Positions 46,584-57,326 of a stretch of 64,000 nt of DNA are shown here, piece by piece. The stretch's first letter is position 1; each line of letters begins with the position of its first letter. The position numbers and the translations under genes are program-made. The DNA is from Methylophilaceae bacterium (GTDB lineage Bacteria > Pseudomonadota > Gammaproteobacteria > Burkholderiales > Methylophilaceae). The notes below the pieces were generated by a model. It did not search any database and had not been told where the DNA came from. It worked only from the letters and a program-made list of their open reading frames with translations. Location of the stretch: the NCBI GenBank assembly GCA_028342535.1, contig JAOLWQ010000006.1, positions 1-64,000 on the forward strand, read 5' to 3'.

Positions 46584-47600
46584 ATGAGCGATCAAAAACT
46601 TACGGATTGGCGAAAACTTGCCACAACCTTAGAGGGTGAAATTAACAAAGTTATAGTTGGCCAGGAAGGTCCTATTAGACTTATAACTAATGCTATATTT
46701 TCTAGAGGTCACGTACTACTTGAAGGAGATGTTGGAGTTGGCAAAACAACTTTACTTAAAGCTTTTGCAAGAGCAATAGGTGGTGGCTACCAAAGAATAG
46801 AAGGCACAATTGACTTAATGCCAAATGATTTGATTTACCACACTTATCTAGGAGAGGATGGGAAGCCGCATGTCAGCGAAGGCCCTATTCTAAAATCTGG
46901 AGAGGATCTTTCAATATTCTTTTTTAATGAAATAAATCGGGCAAGGCCACAAGTTCACTCATTGCTTTTAAGAATAATGGCAGAAAAAACTTTATCAGCT
47001 TTTAATAAAGAATTTTACTTTCCGCACTTAATTGTTTTTGCAGACAGAAATCAAGTGGAAAGAGAGGAAACATTTGAGATACCTTCTGCAGCTAGAGATA
47101 GATTTATGATGGAAATACCAATTATTATTCCTCCAGAAGATCAAATCATGACCAACTTAATATTTGATACAAAATTCCATGATGGAGATAAGTTAATTGA
47201 GACTGTTCCATCAAATTTAATTCAGTTTGATGAATTAAATGATTTATCACATACTATACAAAGCAGCATCAAAGCATCCAAGTCTTTGGAGGAGTACACA
47301 TTAAATTTATGGAAAGCAACAAAAAATCCAGAAGAATATAATATTAAAATTAGTGGTATTGATATACAGCTACTAATAATATCTGGGGCAAGTCCAAGAG
47401 GTATTAGTATGATGATGAAAACGGCTCGAGTTAATGCTTGGCTTAATAACAGAACTTCAGTACTTCCAGAAGATATTCATGCTATTTTTCATGAAACAAT
47501 GGCCCATAGACTTGTTTTCAATCCAGTTTATGAGCTCAGGAGAACTGAAATAGCTCGAGAACTTTCAAATGAAATACTGAATAAAGTCTCTGCTCCCTAA
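46584..47600 (+). CDS. mxaR: MoxR-type AAA+ ATPase MxaR
   Basis: A 338-residue AAA+ ATPase of the MoxR family, first gene of an mxaR-S-A-C-K-L cluster. In classical methylotrophs these proteins are needed to assemble active methanol dehydrogenase, apparently including metal insertion. Walker A is LLEGDVGVGKTTLLKAF (residues 50-66). The Walker B segment reads FFFNEINRARPQ, with Asn where most MoxR proteins have Asp. Sensor segments include FADRNQVEREET, and a lid domain follows (GASPRGISMMMKTARVNAW). Its stop overlaps the mxaS start (TAATG). Confidence 0.9.
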   Translation: MSDQKLTDWRKLATTLEGEINKVIVGQEGPIRLITNAIFSRGHVLLEGDVGVGKTTLLKAFARAIGGGYQRIEGTIDLMPNDLIYHTYLGEDGKPHVSEGPILKSGEDLSIFFFNEINRARPQVHSLLLRIMAEKTLSAFNKEFYFPHLIVFADRNQVEREETFEIPSAARDRFMMEIPIIIPPEDQIMTNLIFDTKFHDGDKLIETVPSNLIQFDELNDLSHTIQSSIKASKSLEEYTLNLWKATKNPEEYNIKISGIDIQLLIISGASPRGISMMMKTARVNAWLNNRTSVLPEDIHAIFHETMAHRLVFNPVYELRRTEIARELSNEILNKVSAP

Positions 47601-48460
47601 TGGGATTTCAAACAGATACATTTGATTATCATATAAGCTGGAAAACCAGAGGACATCATCCTGGCCAACATAAAAGTGATCAAAGAGGTATGGGCATCGA
47701 ATTCGCTGGCCATTCAAATCTACTTGATTACCCGGACCCAAGGAGAATTGATTTAAGGCAAACTATAAGGGACCCATTAGAGCAAATATATGTCAGAATA
47801 TTTAACCAAAGAAGCTCTACTCCAGTCATGATAGCTTCTGACCTTTCGTCAAGTATGAATTTCGGTCTAGAAAAATCAAAACTTCGTTTTGCTTCAGAAA
47901 TATCGACAGTTATATCTAACTCTGTCTCAACAAGAAGTGATGCTATTGGATTCATTGGTTTTAATGACCAAACTGAGACTAAGTGGTGGGCTCCAATTTC
48001 TTATAGGCCCCATAGAACTAATTTGCTTATTGATAAACTTAAAAACTACCATCCAAAAAATTCTAGTCACAAAGGCATTAAAAGAGTTTTCAAAGTTCTG
48101 CCAAAAGACCATACATTAGTATTTCTAATGTCGGACTTCCATATGCCAATTAAAGATATTGAAGAATGTCTATCAAAACTAACTAAGCATACTATTGTGC
48201 CAATAGTTATTTGGAGTAAAGCTGAATATCAGGATTTGCCAAATTTTGGAATTATGAATTTAAATGATCCGGAAACAGGTAAGAATACAACTCTTTTTCT
48301 AAGAAAAAAACTAAAAGAAAAAATTATTGGTAATTTTGAAAAAAGAAAAGTTGAGCTTAAAAATATATTTTTAAAATACAATTCTCCGCCTTTTTTTGTA
48401 GAAGACAAATTTGACCCTTTAGACATGTCTCAATACTTCAACGAGTATTTTTATGCATAA
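47600..48460 (+). CDS. mxaS: DUF58 / VWA-like protein MxaS
   Basis: A 286-residue soluble DUF58 protein. The conserved DUF58 segment is GMGIEFAGHSNLLDYPDPRRIDLR in two parts (start near residue 30), and a von Willebrand A-like MIDAS follows as IASDLSSSMNFG (Asp-x-Ser-x-Ser intact). DUF58 proteins pair with MoxR ATPases as substrate or adaptor partners. It overlaps mxaR by one base and mxaA by eight. Confidence 0.88.
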   Translation: MGFQTDTFDYHISWKTRGHHPGQHKSDQRGMGIEFAGHSNLLDYPDPRRIDLRQTIRDPLEQIYVRIFNQRSSTPVMIASDLSSSMNFGLEKSKLRFASEISTVISNSVSTRSDAIGFIGFNDQTETKWWAPISYRPHRTNLLIDKLKNYHPKNSSHKGIKRVFKVLPKDHTLVFLMSDFHMPIKDIEECLSKLTKHTIVPIVIWSKAEYQDLPNFGIMNLNDPETGKNTTLFLRKKLKEKIIGNFEKRKVELKNIFLKYNSPPFFVEDKFDPLDMSQYFNEYFYA

Positions 48461-49445
48461 ATATCTCTTAATATTTTTTTTAGTGACTTTATCACCAACC
48501 ATTTTTGCTTATGAAGATCCAACAAAATACAAAGATATCGACCCTAGCTTTATTCAATTAATAATTAAAGATCCAAAACAAAAAGTGGGCTATACAGTTG
48601 GTGACAAAATTTTAAGGGAGATAAAATTTACTGTAAAAAAACCTTACCAACTTGTGGAAGAATCTTTACCTATTGAAGGTTATGAAAAAAGGTATCGCGG
48701 CCAAAAATTAGGAATAGTCCTTCAAAATAAAAAATTTACCAAAAAAATTGAAAAGCAAGAAGTGAGGTATAAAATTAAACTTATTTATCAAATTTTTACT
48801 AAAAATGTGGTTGCTAAGCCGGCATCTGTTACGGCCGATTACTATCGCTTAATTAATCCTGCCGACCCAGAGAATATTTTAAAATATAGAATTCCTTCGT
48901 TTACATTTGCCATTTCTCCAATAGCAACTTTTGGGGCCGTTAAAATTGAAGATGATATGAGTCCTTATAGAGGACCTTTTTATAAAAATATTAATAACGA
49001 AAAAAAGTTTCTTAAAAGAGCTATTTTCGGGTTTGTTTTAATTCTACTTATCTTTGGATATATTTGGGGTCGTTTTACATGGATTCCTGGCCAAAATAAA
49101 ATTTTTAGCACCATCTACAAAAGTAATAAAAAAGCATCCTCTACCCAAAAAAATATTAAAATTTTTATATCTGATTTACATTCTGGATTTGATAAAACAA
49201 TTAATCAGTCTTTGTTCGAGGGTAATCTTGAGATTCTTTTTAAAAAAAATAAAAGCTTTATTAATATTAAACAGGAATTACATATCTTTTTTGATATTTC
49301 AAGATCTATTTTTTTTGAAAATTCAAAATCTATTAACTATGAAAAAACTCTTTCTTGGCTTAAATCATTTTCTTTGCATTGTAGAATGTGTGAAAGAAAG
49401 CTAATAGTTGACCCAAAAGACGTTGTTAGTAAAAACCCGAAATGA
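48453..49445 (+). CDS. mxaA: MxaA-like methanol dehydrogenase maturation protein
   Basis: A 330-residue protein with a signal peptide or N-terminal anchor (HKYLLIFFLVTLSPTIFA, likely cleaved after residue 19), a periplasmic region to about residue 190, one transmembrane helix (AIFGFVLILLIFGYIWG) and a cytoplasmic tail. MxaA mutants of methylotrophs make methanol dehydrogenase lacking its calcium. I assign it by position and topology; the sequence itself is weakly conserved. Overlaps mxaS by eight bases and mxaC by four. Confidence 0.78.
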   Translation: MHKYLLIFFLVTLSPTIFAYEDPTKYKDIDPSFIQLIIKDPKQKVGYTVGDKILREIKFTVKKPYQLVEESLPIEGYEKRYRGQKLGIVLQNKKFTKKIEKQEVRYKIKLIYQIFTKNVVAKPASVTADYYRLINPADPENILKYRIPSFTFAISPIATFGAVKIEDDMSPYRGPFYKNINNEKKFLKRAIFGFVLILLIFGYIWGRFTWIPGQNKIFSTIYKSNKKASSTQKNIKIFISDLHSGFDKTINQSLFEGNLEILFKKNKSFINIKQELHIFFDISRSIFFENSKSINYEKTLSWLKSFSLHCRMCERKLIVDPKDVVSKNPK

Positions 49446-50422
49446 ATTTTGTAAATTCATGGGTATTATTTTTTCTCCCTCTTTCTCTTATTCCACTTTT
49501 AATTAGGCAAAAAAATTCAAATTCTTACACTTGGAATAAGATGTTTCCTGCCGACCCCTTATCAGAAGTTATTGGATTTTTATTAAAAATCTTGGGGACT
49601 TTGATTATTATTTTTATTATTATCACCATCAGTGAGCCATTTGCTAACCAAAGTACAGTAACTAAAGTTGGTAAAGGGGCACAAATTGGCCTTGTTTTAG
49701 ATAGAAGTGCATCAATGGATGATCCTTTTTCAGGTGGAGATTCAGATAAAAAAGCAGGAGAAACAAAATCAGCTGCAGCCAGTAGACTGATTGTTGATTT
49801 TTTTAATTCGAGAACTAATGATATGGTGGGTGTGATTACTTTTAGTAATTCTTCAATGTTTGTATTACCTCTAACTCAAAATAAGGAAGCAATCAAAGCT
49901 GCAGTAAATGCAACAGCGGGTAATTCTTTATTTCAAACAAATATTGGGGCAGGTTTAACTACTAGTGCAGAGTTATTTTCAAACGTTGAGGATTCTGGCT
50001 CTAGAGCAGTCATTCTTCTGTCTGATGGTGGTGGACGTATTGATGAAAAAACACAACAAAGTATCAAGGATTGGTTTTATCAGTATCAAATTGCTTTATA
50101 TTGGATTGTAATTAGGCAGCCTGGCGGAATCAGTATTTTTGACGAAAAATTTGTTGCAAGAGATGAGTCACAGCCGCCGCCTCAAATTGAATTATTTGAT
50201 TACTTTAATACATTTAAATCTCCTTTCCAGGCATACGAAGCTGAAGACCCGAAATCTCTTGAGAAAGCAATTAAGGATATTAATCTAAAAGAAAAAAAAT
50301 CAATTACATACAAAGAACAAATTCCTGGCAAGCAATATTCTACATTCAGTTTAATAATTGCTCTTTTATTAACATTAACATTACTTATTCTTAAGGCACT
50401 TGAGGTAAAATCTTTAAGATGA
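49442..50422 (+). CDS. mxaC: VWA-domain membrane protein MxaC (BatA-like)
   Basis: A 326-residue protein with two N-terminal helices (about residues 5-20 and 38-60), a von Willebrand A domain, and a C-terminal helix (STFSLIIALLLTLTLLI). The metal-ion-dependent adhesion site is complete: LVLDRSASMDDPF gives Asp-x-Ser-x-Ser, and LLSDGGGRID supplies the second aspartate. Such proteins are thought to present or deliver metal to methanol dehydrogenase in the periplasm. Overlaps mxaA and mxaK by four bases each. Confidence 0.85.
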   Translation: MNFVNSWVLFFLPLSLIPLLIRQKNSNSYTWNKMFPADPLSEVIGFLLKILGTLIIIFIIITISEPFANQSTVTKVGKGAQIGLVLDRSASMDDPFSGGDSDKKAGETKSAAASRLIVDFFNSRTNDMVGVITFSNSSMFVLPLTQNKEAIKAAVNATAGNSLFQTNIGAGLTTSAELFSNVEDSGSRAVILLSDGGGRIDEKTQQSIKDWFYQYQIALYWIVIRQPGGISIFDEKFVARDESQPPPQIELFDYFNTFKSPFQAYEAEDPKSLEKAIKDINLKEKKSITYKEQIPGKQYSTFSLIIALLLTLTLLILKALEVKSLR

Positions 50423-50973
50423 TTTTAAACAAAGTTTTTAATGTGAAAAAAGTATCCTATACGTTATTGGTGATTGGAGTAGTTCTTTTAATGTTTATTT
50501 CTAGCTCTATCTTTAAAATTAATCAAATAAACTTTTTTAATGAATTTATTAAAGTTGGCGAGACTCCAGATATCTACTCACAAAGCTATGAAGCAAGGTT
50601 TTCTGCAGCATTTAGATTAGCAGAAAAAGAATACTACAAAGAGGCGACAAATCTTTTTAATAACTTAGTAAGTGAGGGGTCCGATAATCAAAAATCTGCA
50701 GTTCATTATAATATTGGTAATATATTTTTTAAAAGAGGGTTGTTTATCTATGGAACAAGCAACGATAGCAAAGTTGCAGCAGAGGCTGAATATCTTTTCA
50801 GGCAAGCAAAAAAAGCATATGAGCAATCATTAAAGTACGATAATACTCATTGGGATACTAAACATAATTTAGATAGGCTTCTCACTCTTCTTCCTTCTGA
50901 ACCAACTCCTGGAGTTGGTGATTCAGATTCTCCTGGACTCATTATGGGAAATATCCCAGTGGGTCTTCCATAA
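50419..50973 (+). CDS. mxaK: MxaK-like membrane-anchored helical-repeat protein
   Basis: A 184-residue protein with an N-terminal transmembrane helix (SYTLLVIGVVLLMFISSSIF) and a TPR-like helical domain: AEKEYYKEATNLFNNLV, SAVHYNIGNIFFKRG and AKKAYEQSLKYDNTHWDTKHN. It matches MxaK/BatC-type partners of VWA proteins. Overlaps mxaC by four bases and is followed four bases later by the chosen mxaL start. Confidence 0.8.
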   Translation: MILNKVFNVKKVSYTLLVIGVVLLMFISSSIFKINQINFFNEFIKVGETPDIYSQSYEARFSAAFRLAEKEYYKEATNLFNNLVSEGSDNQKSAVHYNIGNIFFKRGLFIYGTSNDSKVAAEAEYLFRQAKKAYEQSLKYDNTHWDTKHNLDRLLTLLPSEPTPGVGDSDSPGLIMGNIPVGLP

Positions 50974-50977
50974 GCCT

Positions 50978-51946
50978 ATGGATGAATATATTAAAAAAAT
51001 TAAGGGCAATAAAAATTTTATATACTTATCCTTAGCATTCATATTTTTAGTTATAGCTTTTATTAATCCTAAATTAACAATGAAAAAAGATATCTCTAAC
51101 TATATTTTTGTAGTTGATATCACTCAAAGTATGTTGACACAAGATGCACTTCTTAATGGTAAAAAAGTTTCTAGATTAAAATATGCTAAAGATATATCTC
51201 AAAAAGTACTGGAGCAATTACCATGTAAAACGAAAGTAAGTATCGGGATGTTTGCTGGGGTAAGTGTTGCGGCAACATACACACCAATTGAGGTATGTGA
51301 GAATTTTAGTGCAATTAATGAAACTATTGAAAGACTTGATTGGCGATCTGTTTGGGCTGGAAACACTCGATTAAGAGCATCTATGATTAATTTAGCCCGT
51401 TTAATTAGAAGCTTTCCTGAATCAGCCCAAGTAGTTTACTTTACTGATGGTGAAGAAGCTCCAAAATTACATGCTTTTAACACCGAAGATCTTAATCAGT
51501 TTCAAGGTGCAAACAATTGGCTGTTTGTAGGAATTGGGTCCGATGAAGGCACGCCCATTCCAAAATATGATAATAAAAATCAACTTATTGGCTATTGGTC
51601 AAATGAAAGCTTTGCATTGCAGCCGGGAGTTGCTCAGATATCAGCACAAAATGCTGGCGGGCGAGACAATAATGTCTCAAGTGCAAGTTATGACCGTTAC
51701 CTATCAAGGCTGGATGAGAAGTATTTAAAATCACTAGCGCAAGAAGTTAAGGGTAATTATGTTAATGGAAGCGATTTAAAGGAAATATTGAGCGCAATGG
51801 AGAAACAACCCTCTGCATGGCGAGATAACACTGAGGTTCAATTACGAAATATTTTTTCTTTTTTTGCTCTATTATTTTTTATAATGCAGTTTTTTTCAAT
51901 CAACGGGGTTAAATCATTACTAAAAATTAAATATGGCAAATCCTGA
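50978..51946 (+). CDS. mxaL: VWA-domain membrane protein MxaL (BatB-like)
   Basis: A 322-residue protein with an N-terminal helix (FIYLSLAFIFLVIAFI), a von Willebrand A domain and a C-terminal helix (FFALLFFIMQFFSI). The adhesion site reads VVDITQSMLTQD, so the first serine of Asp-x-Ser-x-Ser is threonine. I start it at the ATG at 50978, just after the mxaK stop; an in-frame ATG at 50915 would add 21 residues lying inside mxaK. Overlaps ygfZ by 14 bases. No mxaD or mxaF follows. Confidence 0.82.
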   Translation: MDEYIKKIKGNKNFIYLSLAFIFLVIAFINPKLTMKKDISNYIFVVDITQSMLTQDALLNGKKVSRLKYAKDISQKVLEQLPCKTKVSIGMFAGVSVAATYTPIEVCENFSAINETIERLDWRSVWAGNTRLRASMINLARLIRSFPESAQVVYFTDGEEAPKLHAFNTEDLNQFQGANNWLFVGIGSDEGTPIPKYDNKNQLIGYWSNESFALQPGVAQISAQNAGGRDNNVSSASYDRYLSRLDEKYLKSLAQEVKGNYVNGSDLKEILSAMEKQPSAWRDNTEVQLRNIFSFFALLFFIMQFFSINGVKSLLKIKYGKS

Positions 51947-52865
51947 ATTAAAAATCACTAATCTTGATGTTATCGTTATTAAAGGTAAGGATGCAGAAAC
52001 CTTCCTTCAAGGTCAAATTACAAACGATATAAAGCTTATAAAAGATGAAGAAAAAGCAATCTATGCTGGCTACTGCAGCCCAAAAGGTCGCTTGATAGCA
52101 TTCTTTTTAATTATTAAAGTTTGGGATAACTATTTTCTTTTTTGCCCTACATCAATTAGTGATGAAATAAGCAAAAAACTCTCTATGTATATTTTAAGAT
52201 CAAAAGTAGAGCTTGAGAAGACTCCAGATAATACCTCATATTTTATTTTTTATGGCGGCACTAACTCGGAAGAAGTATTCAAAAATATTTGGGGTAATGT
52301 GCCCTACCCAACAAAAATAATGGAAACAACGCAACACCCAAATGAACAAAATACAACGGGGCTTTTATCTATAACCAAATTACCAGACGAGAAGGGTCGA
52401 TTTTTAGTAGTAGGTGAATCTAAAACTATTAAGATGATATATGATGAAATTTTTCCAAATTTGGATGGTACTGATTCAAACTCATGGAATGCTTCCGACA
52501 TTGAAGCCAAAATACCAAATGTTTTTAAAGAAACTCAAGAAAAATTTATACCTCAATCACTAAATCTTGATTTAATAAATGCAATAAATTTTAAAAAAGG
52601 TTGTTATACAGGTCAGGAGATTGTTGCTAGAACTCACTACCTTGGAAAACCCAAAAGAAGAATGTATTTAGGTAGCATTATCACTGACAAACCACCTAAA
52701 CTTGCTGATGAAATTTTTGTTGAGACTAGTAAAGTTGGTCAAATAATAAACTTTTACAAAAAAGGTAAAAATTATTACAGAATACTGTTTGAAATTCTTA
52801 TTGAAACATTAGATTTAGATTTAATGCTTCACAATAATAAAATTAAAATAAAAGAGATAAGCTAA
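51933..52865 (+). CDS. ygfZ: Folate-binding Fe-S/tRNA-modification protein YgfZ
   Basis: A 310-residue GcvT-like protein acting with folate in maintenance of certain Fe-S enzymes such as MiaB. The family fingerprint KGCYTGQEIVARTHYLGK is complete, with its functional cysteine. The N-terminal FLQGQITNDIKLI and GYCSPKGRLIAFFLI blocks are typical. Its start lies inside the mxaL 3' end, so it is co-transcribed with the mxa genes, and a terminator hairpin follows. Confidence 0.93.
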   Translation: MANPELKITNLDVIVIKGKDAETFLQGQITNDIKLIKDEEKAIYAGYCSPKGRLIAFFLIIKVWDNYFLFCPTSISDEISKKLSMYILRSKVELEKTPDNTSYFIFYGGTNSEEVFKNIWGNVPYPTKIMETTQHPNEQNTTGLLSITKLPDEKGRFLVVGESKTIKMIYDEIFPNLDGTDSNSWNASDIEAKIPNVFKETQEKFIPQSLNLDLINAINFKKGCYTGQEIVARTHYLGKPKRRMYLGSIITDKPPKLADEIFVETSKVGQIINFYKKGKNYYRILFEILIETLDLDLMLHNNKIKIKEIS

Positions 52866-52888
52866 ATTTAAATTTTATGTTTATAAAA

Positions 52889-52930
52889 AAAACCAGTCAT
52901 ATCTTTTAAAGAATAGACTGGTATAAAAAA
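52889..52930. terminator. Bidirectional terminator-like hairpin after ygfZ
   Basis: ACCAGTC (52892-52898) pairs with GACTGGT (52916-52922), with partial pairing of the inner TATCTT/AAGAATA. A-rich sequence lies on the left and AAAAAA/T-rich sequence to the right. It lies between the convergent ygfZ and the small Fur-box ORF and can serve both. Confidence 0.65.
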
Positions 52931-52959
52931 ATATTAGGAGTATTTTTTTATTTCTTGTT

Positions 52960-53160
52960 TTAATTACTTCTTTTTGATTTATGCTTTATCAAATCTAAAG
53001 CCGAACAAATTAAACCAAACCATTGGTGATATGCTTCCACATCCATTTCATTTTTTGTCATTTTCTCAGCCATAATGTCGAGATCATCAGTAACCTCTTT
53101 TACATACCTCTGAAGATATTCATTACTTTGTTGGCTTAATTGTATTTTTTTATTTAACAT
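52960..53160 (-). CDS. Small protein under a Fur-type promoter, unknown function
   Basis: A 66-residue ORF starting at the ATG at 53160 (MLNKKIQLSQQSNEYLQRYV). It is acidic and helical in the middle (KEVTDDLDIMAEKMTKNE) with a distinct YHQWFGLICSALDLIKHK C-terminal helix and basic end. It has no signal peptide or transmembrane segment. An in-frame ATG at 53190 would overlap the promoter, so the shorter start is preferred. There is no Shine-Dalgarno: the -10 element ends six bases before the ATG, predicting a leaderless transcript. I recognise no family. It is flanked by the ygfZ terminator and ftsB. Confidence 0.65.
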   Translation of the reverse strand: MLNKKIQLSQQSNEYLQRYVKEVTDDLDIMAEKMTKNEMDVEAYHQWFGLICSALDLIKHKSKRSN

Positions 53161-53166
53161 TTGGTA

Positions 53167-53195
53167 ATTGTAAATGAGAATCATTCGCATTGCAA
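53167..53195 (-). promoter_or_regulatory. Sigma-70 promoter with embedded Fur box
   Basis: On the minus strand, TTGCAA (53190-53195) and TACAAT (53167-53172) are spaced by exactly 17 bases. The spacer is filled by a Fur-type 7-1-7 site: plus-strand TGAGAAT-C-ATTCGCA (53175-53189), mismatching perfect symmetry at one position. The wider AATGAGAATCATTCGCATT resembles Fur boxes of proteobacterial iron genes. Bound Fur would block RNA polymerase directly, so iron limitation should induce the 66-residue ORF starting at 53160. Confidence 0.8.
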
Positions 53196-53215
53196 CATAA
53201 AACTAAATTTTATAT

Positions 53216-53494
53216 TCATTTTTTTTTATTAATTATTTGAAAAAAAATCTCCCCTTTTTTAATCATATTTAACTCTCCCCTTGCTCTTTCTTCAATAGCT
53301 TTAGTCCCTTTCTTCAAATCATTAACCTCCGCAATCAAGGCTCCATTCTCCTTTTTTAATATTGAATTAATTTTTTGTTGCAATTTAATTTGTTTATTTT
53401 TTTCTACAATATTAAGGAAGCCTCCGTCAGCGAGCCAAAGAGGGTATTGAATCAAAATAATTAAAAGAAAAAAAATTAAGGTAAGTTTATTCAA
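53216..53494 (-). CDS. ftsB: Cell division protein FtsB
   Basis: A 92-residue bitopic divisome protein. One N-terminal transmembrane helix (LTLIFFLLIILIQYPLWLA) is followed by a leucine-zipper-like coiled coil (about residues 30-70) and the conserved GTKAIEERARGELNMIKKGE segment that contacts FtsQ/FtsL. It abuts eno, the canonical kdsA-eno-ftsB arrangement. A signal-anchor but no cleavage site is expected. Confidence 0.93.
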   Translation of the reverse strand: MNKLTLIFFLLIILIQYPLWLADGGFLNIVEKNKQIKLQQKINSILKKENGALIAEVNDLKKGTKAIEERARGELNMIKKGEIFFQIINKKK

Positions 53495-54775
53495 TTATTT
53501 TTTATGAAAAGGAGATAGTCCAGAGTATTTTGCCTTATCACCTAATAACTCCTCGATTCTTAGTAGTTGATTGTATTTTGATATTCTTTCAGATCTAGAC
53601 ATTGATCCAGCTTTAATTTGCATGGCGTTAAAAGCAACTGCGATATCTGCTATCATTGTATCTTCAGTTTCACCCGATCTATGTGAAATCACAGTTGAAT
53701 ATCTAGCATTTTTTGCTATATTTATTGTTTTAAATGTCTCTGTTAACGTACCTATTTGATTAACTTTTATTAAAACTGAATTTGCAATTTTTTTATCAAT
53801 GCCCTGTTGAAGTATTTTAGGATTTGTTACAAATAAATCGTCACCTACAAGTTGAATGTTTTTGCCTAATTTCTTAGTAATTTCTGCCCAGCCAACCCAA
53901 TCATCCTCACTCATACCGTCTTCAATACTAATAATTGGATATTTATTACACAAAGTACTCAGATATTCTGTCATCTGGTTTGAATTTAAAATAAGGTTTT
54001 CAGAATATAAATGGTAAGAATCATTTTGATAATATTCAGTGCTTGCACAATCTAGCCCTAAAAAAACATCCTTTCCTGCTTCGTAGCCAGCACTTTCAAT
54101 TGATTCCATAATTAGTTGTAAAGCTTCATCGTTTGAAGTTAAATTAGGAGCAAAACCACCTTCATCCCCAACAGTAGTTGCTAAATTTTTTTTAGTTAAA
54201 TTAGCTTTAAGGGAGTGAAAAATTTCTACTCCACAACGAATTGCTTCAGAAAAATTGGGTCTTCCAGCAGGAATTATCATAAATTCTTGAATATCAATAT
54301 TATTATCTGCATGTGCTCCTCCATTAATAATATTCATCATTGGTGTTGGCAATGAATATGGACCTTTAGGATTTAGATATTCGAATAGATTTTTCTTTTG
54401 GCTGTTCGCAGCAGCTTGAGCTACCGACATAGATACAGCAAGAATTGCATTAGCCCCTAAATTTTCTTTATTATCACTCCCATCAATTAAAATCATTTTT
54501 TCATCTATACTGGTCTGGTCTTCAGCTTCCATACCTTGGATTTCTTTTGCAATTATTTCATTAATATTATTAGCTGCTTTTAAAACACCCTTACCAAAAT
54601 ATTTATTCTTATTGCCATCTCTTAATTCAATTGCCTCTTTGCTTCCAGTAGATGCTCCAGAAGGGACTGACGCCCTTCCCAGTGCGCCGTCATGCAGAGT
54701 GACATCAGCTTCAATGGTAGGGTTACCTCTTGAATCAATAATCATACGGCCATGAATCTTTTTTATTTTACTCAT
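53495..54775 (-). CDS. eno: Enolase
   Basis: Interconverts 2-phosphoglycerate and phosphoenolpyruvate; 426 residues. Magnesium and catalytic segments are seen in [28 protein letters not shown]-like ([11 protein letters not shown]), [35 protein letters not shown] and [11 protein letters not shown]. Lies 11 bases after kdsA; PEP is also the co-substrate of KdsA. Confidence 0.97.
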   Translation of the reverse strand: MSKIKKIHGRMIIDSRGNPTIEADVTLHDGALGRASVPSGASTGSKEAIELRDGNKNKYFGKGVLKAANNINEIIAKEIQGMEAEDQTSIDEKMILIDGSDNKENLGANAILAVSMSVAQAAANSQKKNLFEYLNPKGPYSLPTPMMNIINGGAHADNNIDIQEFMIIPAGRPNFSEAIRCGVEIFHSLKANLTKKNLATTVGDEGGFAPNLTSNDEALQLIMESIESAGYEAGKDVFLGLDCASTEYYQNDSYHLYSENLILNSNQMTEYLSTLCNKYPIISIEDGMSEDDWVGWAEITKKLGKNIQLVGDDLFVTNPKILQQGIDKKIANSVLIKVNQIGTLTETFKTINIAKNARYSTVISHRSGETEDTMIADIAVAFNAMQIKAGSMSRSERISKYNQLLRIEELLGDKAKYSGLSPFHKK

Positions 54776-54786
54776 GTCGGTTATCT

Positions 54787-55614
54787 TTAAAAAGTACCTT
54801 TAGATTTAACAATCTGATCAAGCTCTTTTAGGGTCTCTAAAAGATTATTCATCTCATTTAGGGGTACCGCATTGGGTCCATCAGATAATGCTTCTTTTGG
54901 ATTAGGATGTGTCTCCATAAAAATACCAGAAATTCCACAAGAAACTGCAGCTCTTGCAAGAAGTGGAACGAATTCACTTTGGCCCCCACTTCTGTCACCC
55001 TTTCCACCCGGTTGCTGAACTGAGTGAGTAGCATCAAAAACAACTGGGCAATGAGTGCCCCGCATAATTGACAAGCTTCGCATATCTGATACTAGAGTAT
55101 TGTATCCAAACGAGGCTCCTCGCTCACAAACCATAATATTATCAAGCCCTCCATTAGCATCTTTAGCTTTTTTTACAACTTGAAGCATGTCTTCTGGCGC
55201 CAAGAATTGGCCTTTTTTTATATTCACAGGCTTACCTGATCTTGCCACGGCTGCAATAAAATCTGTTTGTCTGCATAAAAAAGCAGGTGTTTGTAATACG
55301 TCTACAATTTCTGCAACAGGTTTAACCTGAGATTCAGTATGAATATCAGTTAATACTGGCACATCTAATTGTTTTTTAACTGCCTCTAAAATTCTTAAGC
55401 CTTCCTCCAAACCAAACCCTCTAAATGTTTTATTGGAGCTCCTATTAGCTTTATCAAAAGAAGATTTAAAAATAAATGGAATTTGTAATTTATCCGTCAT
55501 TTCTTTTAATTGTCCTGCAACATCAATAGTCATATCCTCAGATTCAATGACGCATGGTCCTGCAATTAAAAAGAGTGGTTGGTCCAAGCCTGCTTTAAAG
55601 TTGCATAATTTCAT
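54787..55614 (-). CDS. kdsA: KDO-8-phosphate synthase
   Basis: Condenses PEP with arabinose-5-phosphate for the LPS inner-core sugar KDO; 275 residues. Motifs include [40 protein letters not shown] and [13 protein letters not shown]. Whether it is the metal-dependent class is not clear by eye: FLCRQTD is shared by both. Abuts pyrG. Confidence 0.96.
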   Translation of the reverse strand: MKLCNFKAGLDQPLFLIAGPCVIESEDMTIDVAGQLKEMTDKLQIPFIFKSSFDKANRSSNKTFRGFGLEEGLRILEAVKKQLDVPVLTDIHTESQVKPVAEIVDVLQTPAFLCRQTDFIAAVARSGKPVNIKKGQFLAPEDMLQVVKKAKDANGGLDNIMVCERGASFGYNTLVSDMRSLSIMRGTHCPVVFDATHSVQQPGGKGDRSGGQSEFVPLLARAAVSCGISGIFMETHPNPKEALSDGPNAVPLNEMNNLLETLKELDQIVKSKGTF

Positions 55615-57264
<1,650 letters not shown>

Positions 57265-57326
57265 TTAAAAAAATTACTGACGGGATATCATTTTACTTTA
57301 AACAGATTGGTCCCACAATGAATAGT

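Noticed and set aside
46584-51946. Bat (Bacteroides aerotolerance) operon as alternative identity
   Set aside because: Protein families are shared, but the order MoxR-DUF58-signal-peptide protein-VWA-TPR-VWA matches mxaRSACKL, and the rest of the window fits a methylotroph.
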